Of a stretch of DNA of 38,819 nucleotides, positions 1-11,966 are shown piece by piece; within the stretch, counting starts at the first letter, position 1; each line of letters opens with the position of its first letter. The notes below the pieces were generated by a model. That model saw only the letters and a program-made list of their open reading frames with translations, was not told where the DNA came from and searched no databases. The stretch comes from Bifiguratus adelaidae. Its lineage: Eukaryota; Mucoromycota; Endogonomycetes; Endogonales. The DNA lies in NCBI GenBank assembly GCA_002261195.1, contig MVBO01000140.1, positions 1 to 38,819 on the forward strand. The letters run 5' to 3'. The translations under genes and the position numbers were made by a program.

Positions 1-3000
1 TTGGCCTTTTGAGGAATTGGAGTAGATGTTGCGTGAATGTCCTAGTGATAACATGAGCATTGACGGATGTAACGTCCCGGAGAAGGAATAGACATCCTTA
101 CCGCTGGAATCGTCACTGTTGAGCGTCTGCATCGACGCAAATGTTTCGGCTCCTGGTGCCTTTGAGATACCCTCGGCGTTCGATCTTTGACTGGAATCGG
201 ACAGCTTCATGTTCGCGGTTGCGACTAATGTGTCGCCAAGATCCGATGGCAATTGAGCGTACTCAAGGACAGTGGCATCAGTTGAAAGGGCATCATTCAT
301 CGCCATCTTTTCACGCAAGGCGGAGCCTTCGATCATTTCTCTAGGCGTCGTCCGCTTTGATGTAGCCTCGCTTGGTTCAGAAGCATCTTCGTCGGGCGCA
401 GTAGTTTGGGCTGGAACGTCTCTGCGCCATTGCTTCGCTTGGTCGGCTCGAGTGACTTTTCGTCGTGCTGCCTCAAACTTGTCTCGACTAGAGTCTGACC
501 GCGATGCTGGATCGTTGGGCTTGACGCTGTCATTCGCAGCAATCTCTGAAGACTTAGAAGACGGAGAAGAGATGGAACTATCTTTGGTAAAAAACACCGT
601 ATTGCCCGAACGGATTGCTTTCAGCGCTGGTCGAGGCGACGCTGTATTGCCTTTCGTCTTAGCTTTCGAGGAATTAAGTGGAGGCGTACGTTTCTCAGCG
701 TCTGACAATGATATTGATGGCTTTGGCTTCGCCATGGCGGCGTTTTGTGAAGCATCAGGCGATCTGAGTTTGTCCGAATTGCTAGTGTCATTGGACGACG
801 TCGAGGATGCCGAAGCGCCTGCATCACCGCGTGCTCGTTGGAGACTTGAAGCGACTTCTTTCGTTTTATCAACCTGTTCTATCCATGCTCCGAACTTCTT
901 GGGATCGACCGGCTTGTCCAATGTCACGGTGGAGGATAGATTTGCGAAAGGTGACGGGACCTTGGACTTTGGCGTCGGCTTAGGGGTAACGTTGCTCTGC
1001 AACAGCTCCTTATGTTTGCTCAGCATTTCAAAATCCCCTTTGTCTTTGAGAGTTTCGCGGATAGAAGACATAACCTTGTCTATGTCTGACAGTTTGACTG
1101 GCTTAACATTTGGTGCACGGGAGCCAGCACCTTTGGCAGCCTTTGGTAACGCAGATCCAACACCAAGAGGTGATGGGGAAGGTCTTTCTTGGGATGGTTT
1201 GATAGTCGTTGGTGATGACGCTTCTTTTGTGGGTTTCGGCTCCGCGTGCTCTGGTTTAGCGGGTTCCGGTTTAGGAGATTCTCGGATGACTGCTGATTCC
1301 TTTGATGGCTGTGAGTCCTCCTTTCTACTTAATGTAGGTTTCTCCTCTTGCAAAAGAGAACTGGCAGCCGGCTTATTTTTGTTTTCTTTGGTCAGGATGT
1401 GCATAGGTTGAGATTCTGCCTCCTTGCTACGATTGCCTGCGTCCATCGACTTCTCGGACTGTACAACTTCAGTGAAGTTGCGAACATTGTTTGGAGGCGT
1501 CTGTGTTGGCGCTGTTGCCTTTGACAAGATCGCCTTAGGTATCGGCTTTGGGGCTTCTGTCGATGTCTTGGCATCGGAATCCGGCTCTGTCACTGATGTG
1601 GTATCTTCAACAGCTGACTTTTCGGCCACCGGGGCAGCAGCCGCTTGCTCAGATGCCTTCTGCGCGAGTGCAAGGGCCTTTTGACGAGCTCGCTCACGCG
1701 CTGCTATATATTCCGTCTCCTCTTCTTCTCTGCGCTTTTTGGCTTTCTCCGCCGCAGTTTGCATCAACTCCCGTTGTGCCGCTGTTACTGATGGGGGCCG
1801 CTCCAGATCTACCAGTCCATCTTTATCGGGAATTAGTTGTCTTTGTGCTTCACTCGAGCCGCGGCGTAGTGTTAGCGATGAGTTTGGAGCGTGATCGCGT
1901 GCGTCGTAGTTATGGTTTCCCTGTAAGTGTCCGTCGAGACTTGCGTCGTTTGGATGGTCGTGCACATGCCGACGATGCTCCTCGAATCGTCTTTGACGTT
2001 CATCAGGACCCCAGCTTGGAGCATCTCTATCATGACTACGATTTCGATATCCAAGGGAATCATGTTCATGCCTGCCAGATGAAATGCCTCTTGGTCGTCG
2101 GTAACCATCATTGTAACCAATCCTGTCGTTCTCCATTGACTCACGACGGGGCCCACTTGATCGCCGCCCGTAAGAATCTCGTTCGTCGCGACGTTCGTGG
2201 TCGTACAGTTTCGGAGGATACCTGTCACGTCGAGCGTATTCCAAATGCTGATCTCTGTTATCCCTATTTTCCATGACTTGCCGACCGGATCCTGAAGTAA
2301 CAGGTCGTAGTTGGGGTGGATACGCACGATCATAGTCCTCTGAGAAGCGATCACTTGGAGCTACAGGCTCGTTGGTAAAAGCGTCTTCAGCAGCTTGTGC
2401 CGCATTTCGCCCCTCCTGCGTCAGCCCCTCCTCATCTGCCGCCGCAATCTTCACAGTTGTGCCATCGGCGAGCTCTAGTATAGGGGCATCGAAATCTAGA
2501 TTATCATCCTCCATCTGTCAAAAATAGCGCGTAGTAAGTGTCTTTGCCTTTTGCCCTTTTGTCGATCGGATCACAGACCTCATCCCAATGCGTTTGCTTC
2601 GTCGATACATCAAAGTTCATCATTTGGAATGTTGGCGCCTTCGGTGGGCTCTTTGTTGTTCTGTCTTCCTTCTTGGAATGATCCTCATTGACGTCTACAA
2701 AAGGTGTCAAGGGTGAGTCTATCAGTGAAATAAACCTTGAGCTTACCTCGACGGCCTTTCAGTTCGGTCATTGTTGGGAACTCATTGACAATATCATTTC
2801 TTGCATCTCCGCTAACGCCCCTCCAAGCTGTCTTGGTAGGTTCTACCGGACGTGATGGAACAGGAGCAGGCGTGTTCCATGCATTAGTGGTCGTTTTTGC
2901 ATTATTTACTGCTGGAGGGGACGTTGTTGATGAATTCGGCGATTGTTCATCCCGTCCAAGCTGATCATGACCTGCTGCAGGATCTTGCAAACCATCCTGT

Positions 3001-3506
3001 GTTGCGTTCCGAGTAGCTTGACCTTGCGCCTTGTCCCCAGTGTCTGCTGCCAACTTTGGCGAAGCTTTGGCAGACGATGGCGATCCCCAGCCTTGAATCC
3101 CAGTGGGCACTAGAGACACGTTGGGGTCTAGTCCAGCGTTCTCCCTACGCAGACTCGGTAGGTTTATTGGACGTGGAGCAGATACTTTGCTGGCCAAAAG
3201 TCTCGATCTTTGTAGTCCGCCTCGATGAGCTGTTTGAAAGTTGAGATTCTCGTCATACATTTGATAACGCGGGCTCGCCTACTCACCAGCATTACTGTAC
3301 GCGCCTGTTTTCTGGCTCGCAGCGGTTGCCGAAAAGTTTCCCAAACGTCGCGAAGGCGTCAAGGTTGAGTATGCAGATTGGGGCGATGCAGCTGTTGAGT
3401 TCGGCGTGCTTGAGCTCGTTCCACCTGCGTGGTGCACTGCAGTATTCTGCAGCGAAGGCGACGATGACAGACTATGCGTCGTGTCCCCTAGTGTAGACGT
3501 CGGCAT
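1..3506 (-). CDS. BAT2_N/PRRC2-like low-complexity protein (3' end beyond window)
   Basis: Predicted exons 3506-3287, 3229-2747, 2694-2579 and 2514 to beyond base 1, all phase-consistent; no stop occurs before the window edge, so at least 1111 codons are present. Residues about 74-125 carry the BAT2 N-terminal signature (INLPSLRREN, then DPNVSLVPTG and GWG) known from animal PRRC2 proteins and plant MOS1. The rest is Ser/Pro/Lys-rich: an acidic DDNLDF patch, an RD/RR-rich stretch (about 2.0-2.3 kb), and a charged coiled-coil-like segment with AAEKAKKRREEEE near 1.7 kb. PRRC2 proteins are linked to RNA granules and translation; a role here is inferred only. The ATG at 3506 is the first in frame; the open frame begins upstream with GTG at 3554. 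The third intron (2515-2578) starts GTCTGT, a weak donor, and is the least certain. The start lies only 78 bp after the PEX10 stop. Confidence 0.72.
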
Positions 3507-3584
3507 GCCCACAGGAGAGAGAGATCGCTCACCAAAAAGACGTGGAGCTATCACGCGTGGGTTAGGGGAATGCTTTTGTTGCCC

Positions 3585-4819
3585 TTAACGCACGTTGTGC
3601 ACAGGGACAAGGTGTGCTATCTTTACAGATTGTCTACATAGAGGGCATTCTGGCTTGTTGAGACACCATTCTGTGATACAATCCCAGCAGAACAAGTGTC
3701 CGCAGGGTGTGGAGGTAGGGTGTGTGCGCAGTTCAAGGCATAAGGTGCATTTGAGGGCTTGCATTTGATGTTCGCTGAGTTCTGCTTCTTCCTGAATTGG
3801 TAAAGCGGTGCTGTGGTCTTCGTCATCCATGATAGTCTTCATAAATGCGAATTCGTCATTTTCATCCTCGGCAACTGCCGGGCTTTCCCTTTCATCCACA
3901 GAGACTGCCAAGGGTTGTGGCTCTTCCTTGGCATTCTTTGCATGCAACAACTCTCTCGCTTGAAGGTATCCTCTAATAAGCATTTGTAGGCCGATGAGCA
4001 CGCCGAGTACCTCGTATCCGGCGCGCTCTTCGTGAGGTTGAAGCTGACGGGCGAATATCTACACATGCAATGAGCATCACAGCAATGGAGTAAGTATCCT
4101 GACGTACTTACATAGCGGATACCGAGAATGCGCTTCGATACTGAATAGTATATACCAAAGAAGTAGAACAAGGCGAGATGAACAGAGGAGAAATTGTTGG
4201 CCACGGCATCGTAGATCGCATCGCCGTTTCGTTTGACGAATGCCTTTGCTTTCCGTACTATCATTGACTTGTCGTCTTCATCATCGTCAAGAGCGATTCG
4301 CATCCGCCGTATCCGAGCAATGCTTTTTGACCATACGTAAGGAAGGACGACATTGAGCAGGACAAGAAGCGTTCGGCGCTAGATACCGTCCTTCAGTCCG
4401 GGCTTAAAAATCACGGTTAGACTTGCACTTACTGGAACAGACGGATACGTTTCAGTCTTGTGGGAAAGTTGAAAGATATCACAATATTCTTCGCCGAGCG
4501 TCTGAGTCCCTATATGGTTGCATAAGCAGCTTCGTGAACAAGCGGTCTTCCTGTTTCAGTGACCCACCTCCCACGGTTGTTAACACATAGTAGGCGAGAT
4601 CGGATAATGTATTGAGCTCGGCTTGGTGGCGATGCTGCCACCGCGTACCCTTGGCGTCTTGAGCGAGTTGTGATACTTGGTCTTGCAGAGTGTTTTGATA
4701 ATAGACATCCTTTTGATTCGCCCTGACTAGTGTTGTGTTAGGCAATGTCTGCATCAATAAAGAGCCCCATGCGGGCCCCACAACTTACTTATATCAGGCT
4801 GTGAAGCAAATGGCAACAT
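3585..4819 (-). CDS. PEX10: Peroxisome biogenesis factor 10 (RING E3 ligase)
   Basis: Predicted exons 4819-4789, 4726-4568, 4509-4433, 4378-4112 and 4058-3585 give 335 aa, a normal length for PEX10. The product is the peroxisomal-membrane E3 subunit (with PEX2 and PEX12) that ubiquitinates the import receptor PEX5. The N-terminus reads [17 protein letters not shown], and the family hallmark TLGEEYCDI spans exons 2-3. Exon junction 4/5 rebuilds [20 protein letters not shown], also typical. Membrane-embedded helices lie between about residues 90 and 215. A C3HC4 RING starts at C282/C285 (CTLC), continues [10 protein letters not shown] and ends with CPLC near the C-terminus. The start codon is 56 bp from the stop of the SET-domain gene on the same strand, so its promoter probably lies inside that gene's 3' end. 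Splice junctions are supported by family motifs on both sides. Confidence 0.95.
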
Positions 4820-4875
4820 GGCAAAGAAGCGACTTTCACACAAGTAGGAATTCTCCACATGAAATTCAACCTTGT

Positions 4876-6436
4876 TTAAGAGGCAATGTCTGGATCTGGA
4901 GGTTCTGGAGTCCTACTCCAATGCTCCCTGTCTACCTCCTTACCATAGAATACAAACATCTCTTCGCCTTTCTTAATATCTCTGTTCGTCCAGCAAATGA
5001 CTTGATTAACGACAGCACCGGCCACGAAGTTGATGTTTGCGCCCTTTTCCCCAATATCGTTGAGGAAATGAAATGGACAGAAGATGGGACCATTCGGATC
5101 AGTGAATGGCATGCCTTTCTCGTCCGTGGCGTCCAAGACCGTTTTTCTGTACATGATGGAATATTGGGACGCTACGCCGACTTGATCCTTGAGTGAGTCG
5201 AATTCGGCTTCGGTCATGGGAACGCCAAAGTAGAATCCGAGTGGAATATTAAAAGGTAAATCGCGCACTGCGAAAAGACCTTTGCCTGCATTAGGAATGG
5301 TTGACTCTTTGACTTCCACAATATCCTGCCAGCATGTCGGCACATTGCTTAGATCAAGGTCTTCCAAACGAATAGGTTTTTCCTCCGCGTCCTCGACTTT
5401 TGCTACGGGCTCTTGGGCATTTGATGGTTTTGTTGCGTTTCCGTCGATGGTAGTGGTTGAATTTAAATTGCTGGCTGAGGGAGAGCCCGATGATTGAAAA
5501 ACTTGCGTTGGGGTAGTAGGTTGTTCGACGTTTTTAGAACCTTCGAAAGTCTCTGTCTCCGGTCTCGAGAGCGTAGCGTTTTCCGGGAGGTCATTGTGAG
5601 ACGCACCTATTGTGTCATTCGCCGTACTCTGCTGGCTTTCAGTGTCCCCTTGATTTGGAGTCTCGGCTCGCAACGCAGATGTCTCGAGGGCATGCTCTCG
5701 CATTTCACTCGTCACCTCGACATTCTTCGGTACTCCAAAGCACAGTGGCCAGTCGTGTTTGATCAGCTTCTCGTTCCATTGATAATAGGTCTCCACAGCA
5801 TCTTCGAAGCTGCCGGGCTCGTAGGCTAGCCGAAAATGCGTGGATCGAGCACCTTCTGGCTTGAAGGGTATAAAATAGCTGTCAATGTTATTGGTAAGGA
5901 CTGCTGAAGCAGAGTTTTGGGGCGTCTGCATTGAAAAACATTCAGAACAGGATCCATGCGCATAAGCTTTTCCTTCTCACCTTGCCTCGAAAAGCTCGCG
6001 GCAATCCGCGCTCTCTACTGATCTTTTCATCCATAGCCAGCGCTGCGCGAATCAGCTGCGTTCGCGGCAGCGTGCGTCCGGGCGCTTCTCGGAGAGCCAA
6101 GAACATCATGTAGGCTTGATTATGCCATCGAGGTTGTTCACCTTTCTTTTTGGGAGGCACTCGGTCTATCGGTATACTGGAGACCTTGGCTTGCGGCTCC
6201 TTGGACGTCCTAGCCTTCTTTTTGCTTGGCTGGTCGACGTTTTCGTCACTGATTTGAGCCAACGGTGACCTTGTCGGCTCTTCGCCGCCGGTCTCATGAT
6301 TCGGAGAATCCACCTTGTCTCCCATATCAAGATCTGCCATTGTGTTTTCCGTAATATAAGCTTCTGTAGGTATATTCTCCTCGTCACCGTAGCATACTAT
6401 GTCCGCCTTCCGTTTCTTCACGGACAAGTGTTCCAT
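4876..6436 (-). CDS. SET-domain protein with conserved N-terminal module
   Basis: Exons 6436-5981 and 5925-4876 (55 nt intron) give 501 aa. Residues 1-105 are polar and Lys-rich with nuclear-localisation-like patches (KKRK, KKKAR). Residues about 108-225 form a compact module (WHNQAYMMFLAL, then RAFRGKTPQNSASAVLTNN, YFIPF and LCFGVPK) that may be a winged-helix-like fold; I do not know its name. A low-complexity linker leads to a SET domain at about 355-483 (NAGKGLFAVRDLP, then HFLNDIGEKGANINF, then GEEMFVFYG). SET proteins are usually lysine methyltransferases. Here the usual NHxxxPN catalytic segment reads as ND followed by N-x-N, so activity is uncertain. The ATG at 6436 is chosen over an in-frame GTG at 6451. 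Both exon junction sides are in phase and the module runs across the junction. Confidence 0.85.
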
Positions 6437-6680
6437 GAAGAGAACGCGCACAAACGCGTAATTTTAATTTTGCATTTCCACGTTGACGTTACCCGCGCTC
6501 ATTGTGGTTGATGTGATGCATGGTTGAGGTGCCTATTCGAGCATGGTCACTGCTTTTGAGGATTCTATAAACACAGTGGCCAAAGAATACTTTGATCATG
6601 GCGGTGTGCACACTGCTGATTACATTCCAGAAGAGAGAAACAGACCTCTACTATGTACAAATCTTTAGGTCTGATGTCTT
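6437..6680. other. Intergenic, upstream of the SET-domain gene
   Basis: This 244 bp gap separates the chitin synthase stop from the SET gene start; both genes lie on the minus strand. It must hold the chitin synthase 3' UTR and the SET promoter. An ACGCGT hexamer sits at 6454-6459, just 18 nt above the SET ATG, which is too close to be read confidently as a promoter box. I see no gene. Confidence 0.5.
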
Positions 6681-9600
6681 CTAGAAGCGCGAGTGACGCT
6701 TGGCAGGGTAGACTTGTCGAGATCTGAAATCTATATGGTCACTGTGTCGCAAAGGGGAGCTATTGCCTCTTGAGCCGCGATTGGCGACATGCTGGAAGAG
6801 TGGGGTGGACTGCACACGAGATTGACGATTGTTGCTCGTAGGAAACCTTTCAAAGCTACTCATCTCCGAGTCTGGCGCCGTTTGATATGTCGAATGGCTG
6901 TCGGGACTATCGCTGTTGGCGATGTGATTGCGTATCGCCATGAGATCTTCGGCCGACGATAGACCCAAAACAGCCAAAGCTCCTGTATCCGAGACTGCCA
7001 AGGTGCTTCCTGAATAAGTCCTTGAGCTTGCTTTTCCGAATGACGCCAGCATTGCAGCTTTACGACGCTGCTCCATCAATCGCTCCCGTTCCCATTCTTC
7101 CCACTTTCTCATCGTGATCTGGGAAGCGTCAAAGTCGCCATCCTTCATGCTGTGGTCGCCTTGGCGAACTTCTCCCTCAACCGTTCTCGTGCTACCCCAT
7201 GTGAAGTCATCAAAGTGCCAGAATGAATAGACCGGGAGGACAAAATTCCAGATTGGGAGCGCTAGAATATAGACTGTGGGCCAAAGTTAGATGACATTGT
7301 TCCAGATGCGAATACCACTTACTCGACATCCATGCGATGTACACCAGTTTTCGTGTGGTGATGACAATCAGCAAGGCCGGTAATCCCAGAATAGCCGCAA
7401 GAAGAACCAATGGAGTGATTTGTGGATCATTCGAGATGCAGACTTGAATAATTAAATACATGGTGAAGCAGATTGCGGCCGGTAAAACAAGTGTTCCCAG
7501 GAGTTCCATCATGATGGCGAATTGCATGGAAAGACATGCAATACCACATAGATCAGAGACCATAACCAGTTCCATGAGATTGTGAACGGTCGAGTTGATC
7601 CAACGGCGACGCTGTGAGACTAGTACGCTGAAGCGATCTGGTACCACGGTCTTACATCGCGCTTGAGGCAGAAACATCATTTGCCGCTTCGGGTACATTC
7701 TCAGCATGAGCGTACTTAGAAAGCGATCCTCACCAAGCAGTAGGAGGTTCTTGGCATGCAGGGTATTGACGACATTTTGATTGTACTCTTGCAGAATGTC
7801 AGGATTGGCCAGGATAGGGACCCAAGCGCCATTCTTGGGAGCTTTGATGCGATACATACAGAAGCAGCCAGGCAAACATGTCACACCACCAAATACCGAC
7901 TCAAACGCCTTTGAGTAATGATGCGAAATGTAGTATTCAAAGACTTGAATCATAGTCACCCAAGATGATCGCTTATTTGCGATCCTGGTCTCGCCGCAAA
8001 GACCCATGATGGTGATATCGTTCACCATAGCCGCAACCATGTAGCTCAACGATTTAGGCATCACTTTTGTGTCGGCGTCAACCATCAGCACAACTTCAAA
8101 CTTGTCGGGTGTGACACCGTGCATCAACCAAGTCATCTTCCAGAATAGCTCATAGTCCAATTCGCATAAACGATCGTTGAACAGCACGCGTTGGAGAAAA
8201 CTCATCAAGATCACTTGAGAATCCCGTTTTCCTCGGTTGCCTGGCTTGAGTTCTATTGATCGCTCTTGTACCGTTCCGCATTTGACAACGACAATGGCCG
8301 GTACCCGAAATTTGGCATGCTTGTAATAGCCAGCGTACTAGATGATGCTTAGCGCCAAGCAATTAGCGAGACAGTGTACTTACGACTTTTGCCATGTTCC
8401 ATTGTTTAGCACCGTCGGCCACCGCAACGTAAGAACAAGCTTTCGGCTCTGTCATGGTTGGCGGTATATCTAGCATGTCAACGATAATGTCTGGAGTGGT
8501 CTGCGTCTCCCCGGATCCCTTGATAAGTCCGTCAGCCACAATGAACATCAGCTGTGGAGACAAAGTGTGAGCAGAGGTCTGCCAAGGCTTCAGACTTTTT
8601 TACCTTGTGGCGACTAGAGTAAGTTGTCTCCGCTAAACTGTCCAAGGTGGTCTTGATGCTACCTCTGCCCTCGGAATAGCAAGTGACAAGCATGAGAGCG
8701 TACAAGTTGCTTTGATCAGCGCTTGATGCCACAGAATTTGCCTGTGTGGCGAGTAGAGCTGCCTTGCTCTCGGTGGAAGTGTCCTTCAAGATGTCCTCAT
8801 ACATTTGCAGCTCGTCTTCGGTTTTGTACATGCTGTGATTGCTCGGTCGCTTATTTGCTGGATCATTGTTGCCACCCATTACCGACCTCCAGGCCAGAAA
8901 TCCCGATCTCCCGCCTGGTCTGACCAGGGAATGAGCGATTAACCATTGGAAGAGTACTGCCATAGTGAACCGTATGATGATGAGGCCAAACACAAACACC
9001 ATGGTCGTTGTAAGTACTGCTTGAGATGCAAAACAGCCCATGGTCTCCGATTCTAGATATCCTACGGTATATTTGGCTTCAAGACAAGCGGCAGCATCCT
9101 TGCTATCCGACCAAGCGGACAAAAGGTAAGTGGCATCGGTGCTCTTTTCGTGCCTCAAAATCGTATCGGCATGTGCACCAAAAGTCAGGTTGTTGGACGA
9201 GAGATAGCTGGAGATATTAAGGACTACAGCGAAATTCTGAGTTGAGAACATTACTCTTCCGACCCAATATTGCCCTTACCCTTTCCATCGTAGCCAATGA
9301 GACCGGGATTTTGAAAGCCGTTCGAGTCGTTGGGCACCAAATCGATCCAGTCAAAATTGAGCACTGAGGTTGACTTTAGTGAGGACTGAAGATCTGAAAT
9401 CGGTATACAAGGATGCTCAATCCATCCTCCTAACATTACCCACAAGATTAACATTCATCCTTTGAGCTGCGACATTCACTTACCAAAGGGATCATTGACA
9501 CGGCAGGAGCCATTGGCGTTGCCAATGCCACCGTATGGATTACAAGATGCGGCTCCATCATTCAAGAACAACGGACTGAGATCGGCTCCCCAGTAATCAA

Positions 9601-10803
9601 CGCTAAAGTTCATGCCCTTTGATTGAATGTATCCTTGCATATCTGAGAATTGATAGAGATTGCCATACACTAGGACCTCGGTTCGCCACGTCTTCACAAG
9701 GCGGCTTCCATTGTACTGACTATAGGGATAATGAACATTGGTCGAGTCGGGACATAAAGCGATATGAAGGCCAAAGGTGACGAAAGCGAGACATGCGCAT
9801 GCAAATGCGATTAAATAGACCAGTGTCATCTATCTCCAACGCATAAGTTCACCGTTTCATAGAGCATTCCAAGCTATCCCACCTTTTCTCGCCAAGCTTG
9901 GCGTACTTGTTTGTTCATTTTGCGGCAACAATATTTGAGAACAAATGGCGGAAAGCAGCATGTCATTATGATGGCAAAGATCTCCCAAATGCTATGCCGT
10001 CGTTTCTCTTCGGGAGACGCAACTGGAAGCATGCGTCTAGGACCAGGTGTTGAGGCTTGAGTGGGTAATGGAGGTCGGGCCGGAATGTATGAGGGCCGTC
10101 CGGTTTCTAGGTCAACAGCAGGCTGAATCCCATCGTGAGTCATTGATGTCACGGTTTCTCGAATATGCGTTCGATTCAAATCTGCGTCCAGCTTTTCAGA
10201 ATCCATCGTCTGTGCGTTGCTGGTGATAACCTCGTCCGGCCCGACCTCATCAGAATAGTTGGAAAGTCGCCGGGTAGACATAGGACGGACAAGAGATGGC
10301 CGTGGGCGGGACCGCTCAGGCCGAGTAAGCGAGCGCTTGCGAGTAGCACCCACGTTAAGTGAACTCGGCGGAAAGATATGGACATCAGCGCGCGGTTGAT
10401 TCCCGTAAGTATCGATTTGAGCTTGATAAGTCGGGAAAGACGCTTTAGTTCCTGCATTGTGAAATCGCATGCGCTGTATATCTGGGATGCTTTGACGGTT
10501 TCTATAGGCATCCTGCGGAAGTTGGTGCAGATCCGCTGAGAAGAATCGACTTTGCCTGACCTCTTGTCCCGGATGCTGAGCAGATACTGAGATCCCCCGA
10601 TAATTGGCAGGATGTTCGGCTTGACTGGCGCGCGTTTGCCGGTGTGTTGACGGTGAAGAGACATGGCTATTCGACTGTCGCTGAGAGTTCAACTGCGCAG
10701 GTTGTGGAAGAAAAGATGAATGCAACGTGGATGATGTGTCGTAGGATATATCGTCTTCATGGGATTGATAGACAGGCTTTCTGTGGGTATATGTCCTTGA
10801 CAT
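6681..10803 (-). CDS. Class IV chitin synthase (Chs3-like, no myosin head)
   Basis: Seven predicted exons: 10803-9883, 9829-9484, 9429-9280, 9223-8604, 8551-8384, 8337-7323 and 7273-6681; 1270 aa. It is a plasma-membrane UDP-GlcNAc transferase making cell-wall chitin. The N-terminal 265 residues are Ser/Arg/Gln-rich and probably disordered. Two membrane segments follow (about 268-290 and 308-332), then the Cys-containing pre-catalytic region seen in Chs3-type enzymes ([12 protein letters not shown]) and a further helix pair. The GT2 catalytic core shows [12 protein letters not shown], the acid-base GEDR (E938, D939) and the product-binding QRRRW motif (977-981). After that come several C-terminal membrane helices and [10 protein letters not shown], typical of division 2 enzymes. 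No myosin motor or DEK domain is present, which excludes class V/VII. The C-terminal tail is Ser-rich. The ATG at 10803 is the first in frame. Confidence 0.95.
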
Positions 10804-11901
10804 GAGCGTGTAAATTCAACAAGCTTGATGTAGCTGCCCCACGCTACAGTCAAGGTAAGTCCGGGTATAAAATGTGCACAGGGGCAACGGGTGTGAAAAG
10901 CCTCTTTGACGTATTCAGGACGAACATGTGGGCAATCCTTATTACCATAAATGGTATCAGGTTTATTTTGAGCGTCTTAAAATGGAGTTGTTTGCCTTGG
11001 GAATCTGTACTGCGCAGCCATCTGAAAGTCTCGGGAGATCTGCGTTTACAATCCTTTACACGTTGAGAGCGGATCAACGTCAAGGTTAAGAAGGGACAAA
11101 ACGTCACTTGTACCAGTGTACGTGAACTTCGCCGAATTCCGTTGGTATCAGGTTGGATCCATTCAACCTTCAGGCATGGGCTATAATTGGAGGATCGTCC
11201 TCTCTCGAGCTATTGATGATCGTGAGACAAGAAGGCTCTGTTTAGATCACGAGCACACAATAACAGGGATACATTTAACCCGATGCGAGCTTATGAAAGG
11301 AAGCATTCTCAAACGTTCAGATGATGCTCTACCGATGTATGGAAATCTTCGAAGGAGAAATAGCGCCAACGAGGGATCATGCTACGTATAGCAGCATCGT
11401 TGAAACCCCATGCGGCCTATGTAAGCCTTGATAGCATCTTGCAACTCTCTACCGCGGCGCAAACGCGGCTGGATACGCTCCAAACCCTGCGTTTGACTTC
11501 CGCACTTATCCAATTGCCCAAAACTCTCCCGTAACTGGAGCGATCCTTAGTCACCGGTAATTGACGTCATCGACTTAGGAACAAGTGGCGCCTCCATTCA
11601 CGGCATCAAAATCTGACGATCGTAAACTACCGCAAGCAAAAGTTTGTGTTTAGCATTCTACCATTGAGCGATGCAAAATTCTCACTATCATATTTACCAT
11701 CTCATCCGGAGACACTCAGGGAACCAAAGGGTCGGAGGCAACCTCCATATCTTGAAGCAGCTGCACACGGCGTCGTGCTAGACCCACTTTAGGAGCTTTG
11801 AGCACTTTGGGCAGTTTCATTATCCTAAAAAGAGAAGTGCCAACCACGCGATTGACCACATCACGGCAAATGCTAGGGAAAAGATTCGAGCGCATGCATT
11901 A

Positions 11902-11914
11902 AGGTCGCCGACCT
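11902..11914. promoter_or_regulatory. Palindrome AGGTCG-C-CGACCT, candidate regulator site
   Basis: This is a perfect 6+1+6 inverted repeat about 450 bp upstream of the OPT transporter start. Such symmetric GC-containing sites are typical of dimeric fungal regulators such as zinc-cluster proteins. The match is seen directly; the binding role is inference. Confidence 0.25.
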
Positions 11915-11954
11915 AAAAGTTTCCCCTGCCGTGTAACCGTTTGTGCTCCAAAAT

Positions 11955-11966
11955 TGTACCGGTACA
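11955..11966. promoter_or_regulatory. 12-bp perfect palindrome TGTACCGGTACA
   Basis: This fully self-complementary 12-mer contains CCGG flanked by GTA and TAC. It lies 40 bp from the other palindrome and is followed by further GTAC repeats up to about 11983. It is a candidate dimer-binding site in the promoter shared by the chitin synthase and OPT genes. No known factor can be assigned from sequence alone. Confidence 0.25.

Noticed and set aside
272-1411. 379-codon open frame on the plus strand
   Set aside because: It lies opposite the Ser/Lys-rich exon of the BAT2_N-like gene; low-complexity coding produces long antisense frames. No domain is visible.
1872-2354. 160-codon minus-strand frame
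   Set aside because: It is a shifted frame of the BAT2_N-like exon; the RD/RR-rich frame continues from the upstream exons and is preferred.
6454-6459. ACGCGT as a cell-cycle box for the SET gene
   Set aside because: It is only 18 nt from the start codon, probably inside the leader, and stands alone.
10864-10872. TATA-like string on the plus strand near the chitin synthase start
   Set aside because: No gene begins downstream on that strand, and on the minus strand it is not a TATA box.
11116-11391. 91-codon plus-strand frame in the large intergenic region
   Set aside because: It has no recognisable motif, codon pattern or splice partner; a frame this size is expected by chance.
11608-11678. 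tRNA-like sequence on the minus strand (GCATCGCTCAATGGTAGAATGC, resembling a Gly-type 5' half)
   Set aside because: The acceptor ends pair partly, but no proper T arm, B box or anticodon stem can be drawn and there is no T-run terminator. It may be chance or a decayed fragment.
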